Part shown: one piece after another, positions 38,101 through 52,800 of the stretch
How the letters are laid out: each line of letters starts with the position of its first letter
How positions within the stretch are numbered: the stretch's first letter is position 1
NCBI GenBank assembly: GCA_032622095.1
Contig: CP136066.1
Location: 91,657,319 to 91,721,318, forward strand
Direction of reading: 5' to 3'
Length of the DNA: 64,000 nucleotides
Source of the DNA: Siphonodentalium dalli
Taxonomy: Eukaryota; Mollusca; Scaphopoda; Gadilida; Siphonodentaliidae
Position numbers and translations under genes: made by a program
Notes under the pieces: model-generated
What the model was told of the DNA's origin: nothing
Databases searched by the model: none
The model's input: only the letters and a program-made list of their open reading frames with translations

Positions 38101-41100
38101 ATGGGTTACCATAATATAAACATGAGTTATGTATCATGCATGATGTCATATCTTATTCAGGTGATCTTTGTCCTAGTGCAATATTTTGGACATTATTCAT
38201 TGTCTAATGTCAGATGTTTGGCCCCGAATTGTTTACTGCCTGAATTAGATCAAATTTGTAAAACGTTTCGAAAGAACACTTGAAACATCGACTGTTATAG
38301 AATATATACTAGCCAAATATATAGGTATAGTTTGAATTTGGGTTCTGCCCACCAATTTTTACCAGAGTTATGGTCCTTTTTAGCTCAACTTGACAAAGTC
38401 AAGATTGAGCTATTGCCATGGATTTATGTCCGTCATTGGTGCACCCTACAGGCCACATCCCTCATCCGATCATCATCAAACTTCATATAGGTGACCTCTA
38501 GATTTTCCAAAATTCGTTAAAAAACATATCCGCCAGCAGCCATCTTGAATTTCAAATTTGAATCTTGTTGTTTGCTCTTGTTGAATTCTTTTCCACTAAT
38601 TGTCATTCTGCAGGTTAGAGGTTGTGCTGCTGCACTCATCCATCACAATGGAGGAGCAAGCTAAAGCATTCGAACATGTTGGAGACCAGAAAAGAAAGGT
38701 ACGTTTTCACCCTTCGATTGGATTCTCAGCTCTAAAAATAAATGTTGTAATGGTCCGTTTTATATATAAATGTGATGTAATGTCCAGGCTGCCTCCCCCA
38801 TAGAATGGATATAAATAAATAGCCTCCCTCCCTCATCTCAAAATTGAGATTCAATTGTCTGAGATCAGATATTTTATTTTAATGGCCTAAATGTGAGACT
38901 ATTTGTGTACAACATGTTTCATGTCTTTCTTTTCAGGTAATTTTATCAACGAACATTGCTGAAAGCTCCATCACAGTTCCCGATATCAAATATGGTAACT
39001 ATTTTATCTACTGTATTGCCCTAAATAATCTACTCCTTAACCACAGCAGAATTATGGGTAATTTAGTGAGAGCTTTCCGATGAATGGCAACAAGCCATAT
39101 TTCTGACTAAATCCTGAAAAATTACCCATAATTCTGCTGTGTTAAGGAGTCTATTATTTATGGCATTACTGTATATAGTGATTAAGAACTCAAATCTCAT
39201 GTGTTGAAAAAGTGAAGTGAAACACTCCGCTGTGGTGTTCAGATGCACATAGCAAATAAACTTGCTCAAGGCAGGATATTTTCTTAAAAGTTATATCAAA
39301 ATGACAGCATACAACGTCATTCTTTTATATAAATTAATGTCAGTAAAATTATCGTTGGCAAAATCATTCCTGTTTTTTATTGGTGTTTGATTCATGAAGG
39401 TCTAAATATTTACATTTATGCATTGTTCACATTATAAATGGTACATCCGATGTTAAAATTATCAGCTGTAATTGTTGCATGTTACAAAATAGGTAGTTAA
39501 CTTCAGGATAATCTTAACATTTTAATACATATATTAGGCCACACAAAATTTGATAATTTATTTCTCTGACACTTTTGTTTTTAAAATGGACAGGCAGGCA
39601 GGTTTTCATATTTATTTTTTACCTGAAAAATTACCTGGCAGGCAGGCTTTTTCCCCCCACTTTCTACAACCAAAATTTCCCAGCAGTTATGTTTTTATAT
39701 GCCCATTTTAAAAATCGGGACGTAATATGTTAGTCTGGCCATCAATCTGTCCGTCCGTTGGGGAGTCTGTCTGTTCACTTTTGGCTTCAAGATGATAACT
39801 TTAGATAGTCTCAACTGAATGGAATGACATTTTTTATGTGTGTTTACTAGCACAAATACAAAGACATACAGTTTAAGCAAACCAAAAAGTAAACTTCAAT
39901 TTTATCAGATCTAGATAAACTAAAGGGAAATATGAAATACAAGTTGAAATTTGTCTAGCTGAGACTAAGCGGCAGGAAGGATTTATAATTTTTATTTTTA
40001 GTGGCCCATAAAAAGCACCAATCAGGGTATATTTTTATGAGGCAGAAAGTTTCTGTGAAATAGAACATTAACTTTGTTTGTCCTTATTTTGCTCTTTTTT
40101 AGTCGATTAAAAGCTCTTCAATGAAGGTTTGTGTTTTATAATGCATTTACATCTCACTTTAAATGAATTTATATAATATATTTAATATCTTATCTAAATT
40201 ACCAGATATTGCGTACTAGTATGTCTTTTATTTATTCCTCAGTGATCGACTTCTGCCTCACAAAGAATCTTCAATGTGATCCTGATACACATTACACATC
40301 TCTACAATTACAATGGGCTTCTAAGGCTAACTGTAACCAAAGGAAAGGTAGGTTTTTCAGTGTAATTCAAGTTGAATATATGTCGCTGAAACACGCATTC
40401 TGATTGGCCTAGAGCTGCTAACTTTAGTTTACAATTCACCAGCATCGGCCTCTGATCGGAGTACAAATTTTGAATGGAGCATGATGTCATTGACAGTGCT
40501 CGTAAAATATGTCACCGCATTGCCAGTAGTCATGTATTGGAGTGAACTGGAAAGTTATTTACTTTAGTTACAGTTCACAGGAAGTTGTTCTGGTGCTGTT
40601 TGGAGTAACCACAAGGAACATGCCCAGAGATACAGTAATGCTCTAATTAATTGACCTCTTAACCACAGCAGAATTATGGGTAACTTTTCAGGATTTAGTC
40701 GGAAATATGGCTTGTTGCCATTCATCGGAAAGCTCTCTGCGAGCTAGTACGCAATATCTGATAAACACTCTCTGTGAGAGCTTTCCGATGAATGGCAACA
40801 AGTCATATTTCCGACTAAATCCTGAAAAGTTACCCATAATTATGCTGTGGTTAAGAGGTCGATTAATTAGAGCATTACTGTATGATTCCCGAAAAACGTA
40901 TATCTCACTTCATAGCAAGTAATAATAAATAATAGATAAATAGTGCTTTACTTGCAGTTTCTTTTATAATTTTTGGTGGATTGAATTACAATGAAGATAA
41001 GCATACCCTGTTTCATTGGATAATTTAAGCATGTAAAGAATTTGTGAACTCACCGCAGGCTGGCTCGTTCACAAACTGTTTTCGTACTCTAATTCCTGAA

Positions 41101-44100
41101 TATCCAACTCTAATGGTTTCTCTCATTGATTTATAAGCCACCAAAATGGCTGCAAATTTTTGGCTCTGAATATAACGTGCGTATGCACCCGTATGGATCC
41201 CCATTCTCTCAATACTGTTGAAACTAATTGTGATGTTCTTAAAACAGTAGTTGACCTCTGACATGGCTATTGAACTTTGATCCGTGAACATGGAACATGG
41301 ATCTGTCACCCAATTAGGTTTAATATAATGCACAGTGTCTCTGCAACATTCAAGATTAACTCAATTTGAATGTTGATATAATATATGGTGATGGACCATT
41401 CACAGGCCTAACATTTTCAGTCAAATAAAACGTTGAATCTTCAATTTGGATGATTAGTCTAAAGGAAACCGGTTAAGACGTCTAACATCACTTGACATCA
41501 GAATCCCGATCCAATGATAGCTAATGTAGCAGAACATACATCATTTCATTGGTCCATCAACCTTTATTGATTTCTATTATGTGACCAACTGACTTCATTT
41601 GTAATATTTATATTTACAGTGACTGCATCATGGTTAGCTTTATTAAAATTTTGCATTTACTGATTTCTTTATCATACATGCAGGTCGAGCTGGCCGAGTT
41701 TCGGATGGAAGATGTTACCGTATGGTGTCTGAAGAATTCTACAGGAACATCCTGCCAGAATACGGAACCCCAGAAATGCAGGTATATGGCTATTATTTTA
41801 TCTCAATATTGTATCTTTCCAAAGTGATACACCACTAAAAAGCACTGACTCAGGAAACTTTCTGACGTTTCTGTGTTGAGCAAAAATAGGATATTTTCAT
41901 TTCATGCACAATGTCCCTTGGGTTATCTTTAAGAAACATTTACTACCTAAATCTATGGAATTATGAAATTAGTATGGGTTTTGAATTTTAACATTTTTTC
42001 TGTGGAATGTGAAACAGTATATCATAGAGTTTATGAAGTATGTTTATCTTACCAATATGAATATCCAGTATTTGTATCCAGTTGAGAAATTACATGACAT
42101 TATTGTGTTCCATATTATGTACAGTTGCTGGGACAAAAAGCAGCATGTACATAGGTTGTTAAGTTATTTTTGCCTAGATTTATCAGGTGGGTATATGGTG
42201 GTAAAATTTGACTGACTTGCCTGTCTTTTTACATTTCCTCGCATTACTACATAGTACTTAATTAATTTGTTAAGTCATTGGACTCCTCATTTGACACTGA
42301 ATCTGTTTGGTAGCTGTAACTCTGGCAATAGTGAGTCATTCTCCTTTTGAAAGTTTTTCTCATTTTTTTTGCAGAGATGTCCATTGGAGCAGCTCATTTT
42401 AAAGGTCAAGGTCTTGGATCTGGGAGAGCCGAAAGCAATACTGGCTCTGGCACTAGCCCCACCCAATCTGCACAATATTGAGGCCACAATTCTGCTTCTC
42501 AGAGAGGTAATTGAATCAAATTTTCTCACAAAAAAAACAAACGACAGCAGTGATTTAGAGCTGGGCGTTATTTCGGTTTGGTTGCGGTCAATGCAGTGTT
42601 CACGATGGGCCGAGAAATCTTTTGGCCAAATGAAATATTTTTTTTGGCCAAATTAAATTCTCATTTTCTGGGCGCACAATTAATGACTAAAATTGTTCTT
42701 AATTTAAAAGTTTATTTGTTACATGAAATATGTAAACATGAGAATAACACTCTACTTTAGTCATAATAACATAAATCCGCTTAAACAATTACAGTACTCT
42801 ATGTCGCTTTCATGTGCCGTGATCGCCAACTAATGAGCTGTGTTAATTGTCACAGCTAGCTTCACCAAGATAAAACAGAATGTCAGTGTTGCTTATTATA
42901 GTGAGGTAATAACTGTTGAATATCAATTATTGGATTAAAACCTTTACGAGGTGAAGCCAGTTTGTTGTGATTATAAGCCCTAGGTGGGATAAAGTTTATT
43001 CCACCTTACTTAACTGACATGCCATTGAGTAGTGTGGCTCGCTGGTACATCTTTGTACCGCCCAATTATGGGACAATGCATTCTCATATTTTATCATTCA
43101 ATCAACAAAATATGAAATGACCAGTGCACAGATTGAAGCTTTGCTATAGTTTGATATAAGCCTGTAATGGTACAGTATTTCCAAAGGTCGAAAACTGCAT
43201 GTTGAAGACTGGCGAATCAGCAATACTGTTTCCTCACCTAGTTTCGGCATTGTCGATCAATTCAACGCTTTTGAATTAGAATTACGTCTCCATTTGGGGT
43301 AAAAAAAAACTTTGCCCAAATCAAATTTTTACTCTTTGTATGATTAAATCCTTTGGCGCACCCAACAGGCCAACTCACTCATCCCATCATCACCAAACTT
43401 CATATGGATCTTTGGGTGACCTCTAGATGAGAGCCACCTCGGATTTTAATCTTTCTATTAGTATTACTGCATCCTTTGGCACTCCCTACAGCCAAACTTT
43501 TTCTTCCGATTGATTCCAAACGTTTTATACATCTTCAGGGTAAACTCTGGTTACTTAAGCATATAAACTGTCCCGAGTTCCCTATCACTCTATGGACTAA
43601 TATATAGTATGGTCCCATTTCCATGTTGAGCTACATTGTCATTGACACTTTCATTACCAGAGTTACAGCCCTTGTTTAACTTGGGAATTTTTAAATTTTT
43701 GTGCCCTTATAAAATGTTCAGCTTGTAACTTGGGCATGGATCATCAAATTTGGTTGTGCTTTGGTGTGTTGGTAGCCCAGTTTAAGGGGAAATGATTTAG
43801 AAAATAAAACAAAATTTCCATCCATACAAATATTTAGTATTGCCTACTCTCTAGACTGAGCATCGGGGCATATGTTCCCCACTTGGCGTTGCTAATGTTA
43901 TTACTATATGATGTATTTGTGAGTTTTGTTGAAGACCCAAAACCGTAATAATAACTCTGAAGATGGCAAAAGGTCAACTGATGGAAAGAATACAAATTTT
44001 AGTGACGTTGCCAAAGAAAATAGCCATCCTTGTTTTCATCCAAGGCAATAAATTTTACAATTTTATTGAATTTTGCCCTGAGACCAACAGATGCATATAA

Positions 44101-47100
44101 GTATTATATGTGTTTTGGTATTTATCAAGTTATTTTCACCAACATGAATAGCGATAGAACAAAAGTTTGACACCGAGCATGAATGATGATGGATGCAAAG
44201 CCCATGCCAAAATGTTCATCTCCATTTTATAATAATACGTCACATTTGAAAACTTAAAAAAAAAGAAGACTAACACATCCAACATGCGTTCATGGCTTGA
44301 AAAAAAAAAAACTCAAGTCCACTTCTCACTTAACCCGGGTAAGATGGGATATACACATGATTTTTTAGGAATAAAAGTAGAGTCGTCACACTATACCGGT
44401 TAGCACTTGAAACGGCCCGGTATTGTGGTATTACTATATATATTAATCATATGATTTGGTTTCAATAATGATCAGGGGGGGGGGGGGCTCTGTGGCTCAG
44501 TTGGTAAGGTGCTTTGCTCCAGACCCACTCACTCTCTAGCAGTGGCGATATTTGTTCAATTCCCAGTGGAGTCAATCTGACTTTGTATCCCATATCGCTA
44601 TCTGGGTGAGTTGCCAGTTAATACCTGATGCTCTGTGTTTCGCTGTGCACAATGGGTCATTCTGCCAGCCAATGAAATCATTGCTAGATTTACCTTAGTG
44701 CACAGACTTTCCCTCAACCAATAAAATTGTTAACTGTGTGATATTGCCCTGGCTACTGAAAGTGACGTTAAAACACCAGTAAATAAATAAATAAATCAAT
44801 GATTAGTCAATGAAAGTTTTTTTGTTTTTTAAATTTTTTATTTGAACCAGAAAAAACAGCAACATACATAACATGTGTAATACAATTTAAACCTGCAAGT
44901 ATAATATACGTACAACATGATTCAGTAGTATATATGTGGTTTGTACTTCGTTCAGTTCCGCTGAAATCACTGGTTCTTTTTTAAGAGGAAAGAAAAGGGT
45001 ATAGGTATATATAATATATATATAGAAGGATGGTTAATAAGATATAGAATATGAATATAGTTGGGAGAAAATAGCGTCTTTACATGAGTTCATTGAGAAA
45101 AGTAAAATGGTAGTATTTCATGCATAACATCTTAGTCAATGAAAGATGCTGATACGACACCAGAACCGTTCAGTAATTAACCTGATATTGTATATGGAAA
45201 TGAGGCCTGAAAATTACTGACGATGTTCATTCATTTCAGATTGGTGCCTTGTCCACACCTTCAGCAGCTGTGACCAACCGATATGATGGTGACCTGACGT
45301 TTGTCGGTCGTGTCTTGAACTCCCTACCTGTCGATGTACGCATTGGGAAACTACTCGTGCTCGGACATGTTTTTGGATTGTTAGATGAGTGCATCATAAT
45401 AGGTAATAATGTAGGTGTCGCGCTATCGTGGCCTAGATCATGTCATGAATCTTGACTCTGGCTACGCCCGTAGACATCGTCATATACCACCAGACAGGCA
45501 ACTTTATAAGGCCAAATAAAAAAAGGTGTTTGTTTCTCAGAGAATTTTCTTTTCAAAAGTGATGAGGGAGGCAGGTATATGATGTTGATATTATTTATTT
45601 CAAATTTTTCAGATGAGGGAGGCAGGTTTTTGTATATTATAATTTTAATGATACTGTGTAACAAAACACTAATTATTCAAATTTCTGATCCATATAACAT
45701 GGAAAGCCTTAGGTGGTGGACATGTAGCTAAATGATAATAGTTCTGAAATGGGAAAGGATCCAGTCAGTCTGACACTATATTCCATTTGGGAAGGAATTT
45801 ATATATGCAATTAGAAATGATATGGAAGCAGACAAATTTTATTATTTTTTAATTTTTAGGGTCATTATACCCAATGAAAAGTTCAATTTTTTTTATAAAG
45901 AGCATGCACGTTCTTCTAATTTATTCACATGAGGGTCTATAAACCACAGTGCATTGCAGATCATGTTAATAAAATTCATGCCAATGCTCTGGACACTGTC
46001 CTTTTGAAATCCAAGTGTTCTCATTTCATTGAAACATGCAAAGTCTCTCGATAAATCATCTCTTCGCAGTTTGCTGTTGCATGTTGGAAATACGGTACTT
46101 TCCTTCATCATTAGAAGTTCAAAAGCATTTTTTTTTTTTGAATACATGAATTGCCAACATAATTTGTTGTCATCCTTTTTAGCTCAACTTTACTTTGTAA
46201 AGTTTGAGCTATTGCCATGGCTTTGTCGTCCGTCGTCCGTGTGTGCGTGTGTGCGTGTGTGCGTGTGTACGTGTGTACGTAAGGCGTCAACAATAGAGGC
46301 TACAGGTCGTACCTTTGATCGGATCATTATGAAATTTGTCATAGCTGTTGACATCAACATTTGTACCGGAATGATTCATTTTGGGGACATACGGAAAAAA
46401 AACATGGCCGCCAGCGGCCATCTTAGATTTCAAAATTCAATCCATTAGCACGGGCTACAGGCCGTACTGTTTGTCTGATCGTCATGAAATTTGTCATGGA
46501 TGTTAATATTGACATGTAGATGGGAACGAGTAATTTTGGGGTCATTCGGCCAAAAAACATGGCCGCCAGCAGCCATCTTCGATTTTACTCTTTGCATGAC
46601 TAAATCCTTTAGCACGGGCTACAGGTCGTACCTTTAGTCAGACCATCATAAAATTTGTCATGGATGTTAACAATGACATGTAGATGGGAACGAGTCATTT
46701 TTGGGTTATTCGGGCAAAAAACATGGCCGCCAGCAGCCATCTTGGATTTTACTCTTTGTATGACTAAATCCTTTAGCACGGGCTACAGGTCGTACCTTTA
46801 GTCTGATAATCATGAAATTTGTCATGGCTGTTGAAATTGGAATGTAGATGGGAACGAGTCATTTTGGGGTCATTCGGACAAAAAACATGGCCGCCAGTGG
46901 CCATCTTTGTTTTCAAAATTCAATCCATTAGCACGGGCCACAGGTCGCACTGTTCGTCTGATCATCATGAAATTTGTCATGGATGTTAATATTGACATGT
47001 AGATGGGAACGAGTCATTTTGGGGTCATTCGGCCCAAAAACATGGCCGCCAGCAGCCATCTTGGATTTTACTCTTTGTATGACTAAATCCTTTAGCACGG

Positions 47101-49814
47101 GCTACAGGTCGTACCTTTAGTCTGATCATCATAAAATTTGTCATGGATGTTAACAATGACATGTAGATTGGAACGAGTCATTTTGGGGTCATTCGGCCAA
47201 AAAACATGGCCGTCAGCAGCCATCTTGGATTTTACTCTTTGTATGACTAAATCCTTTAGCACGGGCTACAGGTCGTACCTTTAGTCTGATCATCATAAAA
47301 TTTGTCATGGCTGTTGATATTGGAATGTAGATGGGAACGAGTCATTTTGGGGTCATTCGGACAAAAAACATGGCCGCCAGTGGCCATCTTTGTTTTCAAA
47401 ATTCAATCCATTAGCACGGGCCACAGGTCGCACTGTTCGTCTGATCATCATGAAATTTGTCATGGATGTTAATATTGACATGTAGATGGGAACGAGTCAT
47501 TTTGGGGTCATTCGGCCCAAAAACATGGCCGCCAGCAGCCATCTTGGATTTTACTCTTTGTATGACTAAATCCTTTAGCACGGGCTACAGGTCGTACCTT
47601 TAGTCTGATCATCATAAAATTTGTCATGGATGTTAACAATGACATGTAGATTGGAACGAGTCATTTTGGGGTCATTCGGCCAAAAAACATGGCGTCAGCA
47701 GCCATCTTGGATTTTACTCTTTGTATGACTAAATCCTTTAGCACGGGCTACAGGTCGTACCTTTAGTCTGATCATCATAAAATTTGTCAAGAATGTTAAT
47801 AATCACATGTAGATGGGAACGAGTCATTTTGGGGTCATTCGGCCAAAAAACATGGCCGTCAGCAGCCATCTTGGATTTTACTCTTTGTATGACTAAATCC
47901 TTTAGCACGGGCTACAGGTCGTACCTTTAGTCTGATCATCATAAAATTTGTCATGGCTGTTGATATTGGAATGTAGATGGGAACGAGTCATTTTGGGGTC
48001 ATTCGGGCAAAAAACATGGCCGCCAGTGGCCATCTTGGATTTCAACATTTAATCCATTAGCACGGGCCACAGGTCGTACTGATTGTCTGATCATCATGAA
48101 ATTTGTCATGGATGATAATATTGACATGTAGATGGGAACGAGTAATTTTGGGGTCATTCGGCCAAAAAACATGGTCGCCAGCAGCCATCTTGGATTTTAC
48201 TCTTCGTATGACTAAATCCTTTAGCACGGGCTACAGGTCGTACCTTTATTCTGATCGTCATAAAATTTGTCATGGATGTTAACGATGACATGTAGATGGG
48301 AACGACTCATTTTGGGGTCATTCGGCTGAAAACATGGCCGCCAGCAGCCATCTTGGATTTTACTCTTTGTATGACTAAATTCTTTAGCACGGGCTACATG
48401 TCGTACCTTTAGTCTGATCATCATAAAATTTGTCATGAATGTTAATAATGACATGTAGATGGGAACGAGTCATTTTGGGGTCAATCGGCCAAAAAACATG
48501 GCCGCCAGCAGCCATCTTGGATTTTACTCTTTGTATGACTAAATTCTTTAGCATGGGCTACAGGTCGTACCTTTAGTCTGATCGTCATAAAATTTGTCAT
48601 TGATGTTAACGATGACATGTAGATGGGAACGACTCATTTTGGGGTCATTCGGCCGAAAACATGGCTGCCAGCAGCCATCTTGGATTTTACTTTTCTCTTC
48701 ATGTCTATAAACTAGTATTAGACATTCAACTTTCCACATTCCTAATCGCTCCATTGACTGTAATATATTAAATTATTCCCTTTCCAAGTTGAGCTACAGT
48801 GTCATTGACACTTTCATTTATAATTATTTTGATTTGTATTTATCGACCGAACATCTGAACGTTGATGCAACATCAGAGGCATATTTAACTGTTCATCAAC
48901 ACAATCAAAGTCCGATGTTTTCAAGTTTGAAACGCGAACTTGAAACAGTGTGAAAAGTGATTTCAGAATTGTTCGCCTGAGTTTCCTCTCGGTATTCAGT
49001 AAGAATTATCAGTTTCTTTTCGTCAATAACCTTCTCCCAAAGGAATTGAAAAGAATGTGTATTAGGGCATGATATAACTGTCCATGGTACAAGGTGTTGA
49101 AGAGGTGCTCCCAGCTTCTTTCCAAACACGGCAATATTTAAGAGCGTGGCCATTTTTCATACAGGAAACAATGAGGTGTGCTCGATCTCGCAACCCGCAA
49201 TCCGGTCAGTTGTACTTTTACCACCAAAGAGGCATAACTCTATATACCTACATTGCTTTCATCCTGCCAATCTCAACGGTGAAAATTGGGAAGGCGCGGT
49301 AGGGTAGTAAGCTTATTATCAGCCGGCGATAAAAAGTGCCAATGCGCACAGTTTTTTAAGACGCGGAGGTCCTTGAGAAACGTAGTTCCTTTTTTATTTG
49401 GCCTAATATTAAGAAAATATTAACCTTGGTAATATATTTATAAGTTGATACCTGTTCATCAATAATGTATTTCACAACAGGCTTTTGTAAGCTGACTTCT
49501 TTTTGAGTCGCTTACAATCATAAGATTTCCCACATAATCAATTCATGTCTATTGTGAATTTGGCTCACAAAAGTTGCCTAAATCATGTAATCTTGATTAG
49601 GTACCAATACATACTGTGAAATGCATTATTAAGAAACAGATATCAACTAAACATTAGGCCAAAAAAAAAGAAGAGTTTTGTTTCACGGGCAATTTTTTTT
49701 CAAAACGATGAGGGAGGGAGGGTTTTATTTTTATTTTTATGTTTACCCATACCATAGTATGGTAAACATAGTGTCGTTGTCCGGATTGACCACTCGTCGT
49801 TAGTCCGTCCGTCC

Positions 49815-49856
<42 letters not shown>

Positions 49857-52800
49857 AGACACTTTACGCATGGTGCGATAACTGAAATATTTTCTATCTG
49901 ATCGCAACCAAATTTGGTATGTGAGTTTCTCAGCCCAAAATACAGATCGAGTTCGAATATGGGTTTGATCCGAGTTTTTTTTATGGAGTTATGGCCCTTT
50001 TTCGACTTGGAATTCATGCATGCTACCATAACTCAAAAAAAAATTATCTGATCAGAATCAAATTTGGTATGCGAGTTTCTCGGACCAAAATACAGATCGA
50101 GTTCGAATATGGGTTTGATCCGATATTTTTTAATGGAGTTATGGCCCTTTGACATAGAATTTATGCATGTTTCGATAAATCTACAATTTTTCAACTGATA
50201 GGAACCAAATTTTGTATGTGAGTTTCTGAACTCAAAATACAGATCGAGTTCGAATATGGGTTTGATCCGGTACTTTTTAATGGAGTTATGGTCTTTTGAT
50301 ATTTTATTAATCGCTAAAACATATCAAAGATACCCAGTTTGCACTGTCCAAATAGAATCTAATAAATCAGGTTTGATGTTGTCTTCTGACACAGAGACAG
50401 TATCTGGTTACAATGCCATGAAGTTGTCTCTGTCTTGCATTGAGATAATTAACTACTAGGAGATGTGTTGGCCATATGTTATATACTTTATACTCTATAA
50501 AGTATATCTGGCCATATGATGAGATATCATAGATGGGATCATTGGGATGTTTATACTATTATATTTATATGCATGGTTATTTAAATTCCATCTTAAAGGC
50601 ATAATCTGGTTTCATTGTTTAATAGCATTACTATTGGAGATTAATAATGTGATTGTGTTGAGTAGATTTAAGCTATCTGTTGTTTATTTCATTTCCATAG
50701 TGTGTTGACAGTGTCAGACTTCTCAGGATTTATCAACTCCAACATACTAGTAGCTCCCTGGTCTTGCATGGATTTTGGGATTAAATTAACCCATTCCATA
50801 CACACATGATATCTGATAGGCAGATATTAAATTATATCTTTCACTTTGAGCCATGTTCAGTAAGGATTTCTTAAAACATTAGAGGAATTGTCTTATTTTG
50901 AAATTCCATCTATTGCATTCGGGGTGCAGGATAATAATAATGTTGCTTGTATTCTTGAGACTGACTTATTGTGTGGGCTTCTAAATCCATATACATGCAT
51001 TTATAGACTATTTTGATCAGTTTATTAGTGTGATTAAGATCAACCCTTGCTATCTCATTTAATAACTCAAATATTTGTCATTGATTATATTATATTTCAA
51101 GTCATAGTTTATGATAACACACCCCTAACCTGTATAGAGAGGGTCATTTGGTTTAATTGCTTTAAAATATTAACAAAATTAACCCACCCATTCCATAGAC
51201 ATACAGTATGCTATCCAATGTAATGAATTTAATATCTTCAATCTCATATCCCACCTCTAGTTATCTCATAATTATGCATTAAAGTTCAATGTATGTTATA
51301 TCCAATCATTATCAATCATATTTTACTCAATTTTTTTAATATCTTTAACTATTATGTTTGGTTCTTCTGTCTGACTATGGACTGAGCTCTATGGACTGAG
51401 CTCTATATATCTATTTTAAACTGACTTAATAGGTTGGAATCAAATGCCATATCCATGTTCATATGGAAGGTGCCCAATAAGTCTTATGCCACTTGTGAAC
51501 TTAAAGGTACTCAATCCGATTTGGTCCCCATATCATCAGATTCCAAAAACAATTCCGCTTCAGTTATCAGAATCGATTAATTGCCCAAAAATAATGCTAA
51601 CCACAGTCCACTATAGTATAAAATTGCCCAAAACCTGTTATTTATCAACATTTTGTACATTGAAATTATGTTGCTTTGTCATATATCTGACCAAAAAAAG
51701 CCACTTGATTTTAGAGTTATCCATCTTCATCGACTTTCATACGGCCACTAAATATTCCAGGTGGTTAAAGATAATGGATTTAAAAAATTGATATCTGCTT
51801 ACTCTGAATTTGATGAATGGGTTCCTCGATTTGAATAAAATATTTGTTACCCCCGAAGCCAAATAAATAGTAACTGAGGGGTGCTTAATCGGATCGAGTA
51901 GCTTTAATAGTAAGGTGTGAATTGTTGAAAAGGTTGGTGTAAGGATTTATGAAAATAGCTAATCGTTATCGCCAAGGTATGGGTTAAACATCTGCCGATC
52001 GTGATCGGCCTCTCGTTTATTTTCCACAAGCCATATACCTCATACTGGAAAACTTACAAAACTAACAAACAGGCTAGCTATTGACTGTTGGGGGTAATTA
52101 AGAAAGGTTTTATGAATTGCTGGCTTTGTCAAATTGTGCAGCACAGATGCAGTTTGTTCCACAGCAAATTATTTCTTCATGTTTAATACATTTTCTGTGC
52201 AAAAGTGCATCTTTGTTGCACAATACAATTTAATATTTGTCTCAAAAGCCAACCCAATAACCAATTATATCCTCACCCCCCAGGAAACAAACGTCACCTT
52301 ATAATCCCTGCATTAATTTTGAAGAAGGTTATAAAGTTTCCCATCAGAAGTTCAATGGTTCGAACATGTTCCCTTTGGCATAGCCAGAGTAATGAATCAT
52401 GGCATGATCTTCGGTGGCCAAATTTGTCAGGCCTAAAAAATATTTGACAACTTTCAGGGGCATAATAGTAATGGCAAAAAATATTTGTTATTTACTAAAA
52501 GAATATTTTGACCACGTGCCAACCCATGTTCAAATTAAAATTTTAAATGCACCTTTTGTCATTGAATATTCAGCTCATATATTATTGAAACTAAACTTAT
52601 TATATTATTTTTCAACAGTTTTATCTGTGTTTTAATCACTGTCCTTCTTGACGAATAAAAATGTCCTCATAATAAACAGCGTCGTCAGTCAACTATATCT
52701 GTAAGAAGAATTTCCATCAGCAAAGAGATCAAGTTGACTGAAAAAATTTACATTAAATAAGGGGTATTTGGAAGCCTGACAATGTCTAATAAAAAATCTC

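Larger units (their letters stand above)
45510..49403. mobile_element. PIF/Harbinger-like element H4, interrupted by a HINE satellite
   Basis: Left GGCCAAATAAAAAAAGGTGT and right GTTCCTTTTTTATTTGGCC, flanked by TAA (45507-45509, 49404-49406). Without the insertion it would be about 1.25 kb, like H1. Minus-strand open frames at 48905-49153 and 45893-46147 lie on either side of the insertion and may be halves of one former ORF. Confidence 0.75.

Noticed and set aside
44485-44560. Functional tRNA gene
   Set aside because: It has A- and B-box-like motifs, but the arms do not fold as a tRNA, and it continues into a SINE body with an AAAT tail.
46029-46448. 139-codon open frame
   Set aside because: It starts in the Harbinger-like element and runs through the HINE 5' foldback and GTGTGCGT microsatellite. 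The composition follows the repeats.
46446-48690. CRISPR-like array
   Set aside because: Units are ~160 bp without unique spacers, in a eukaryotic intron. It is a satellite-type tandem repeat.
48221-48754. Minus-strand open frames with repeated SKIQDGCW.PCF segments
   Set aside because: They are translations of the ~160-bp satellite and reappear in each unit, so they are not a gene.
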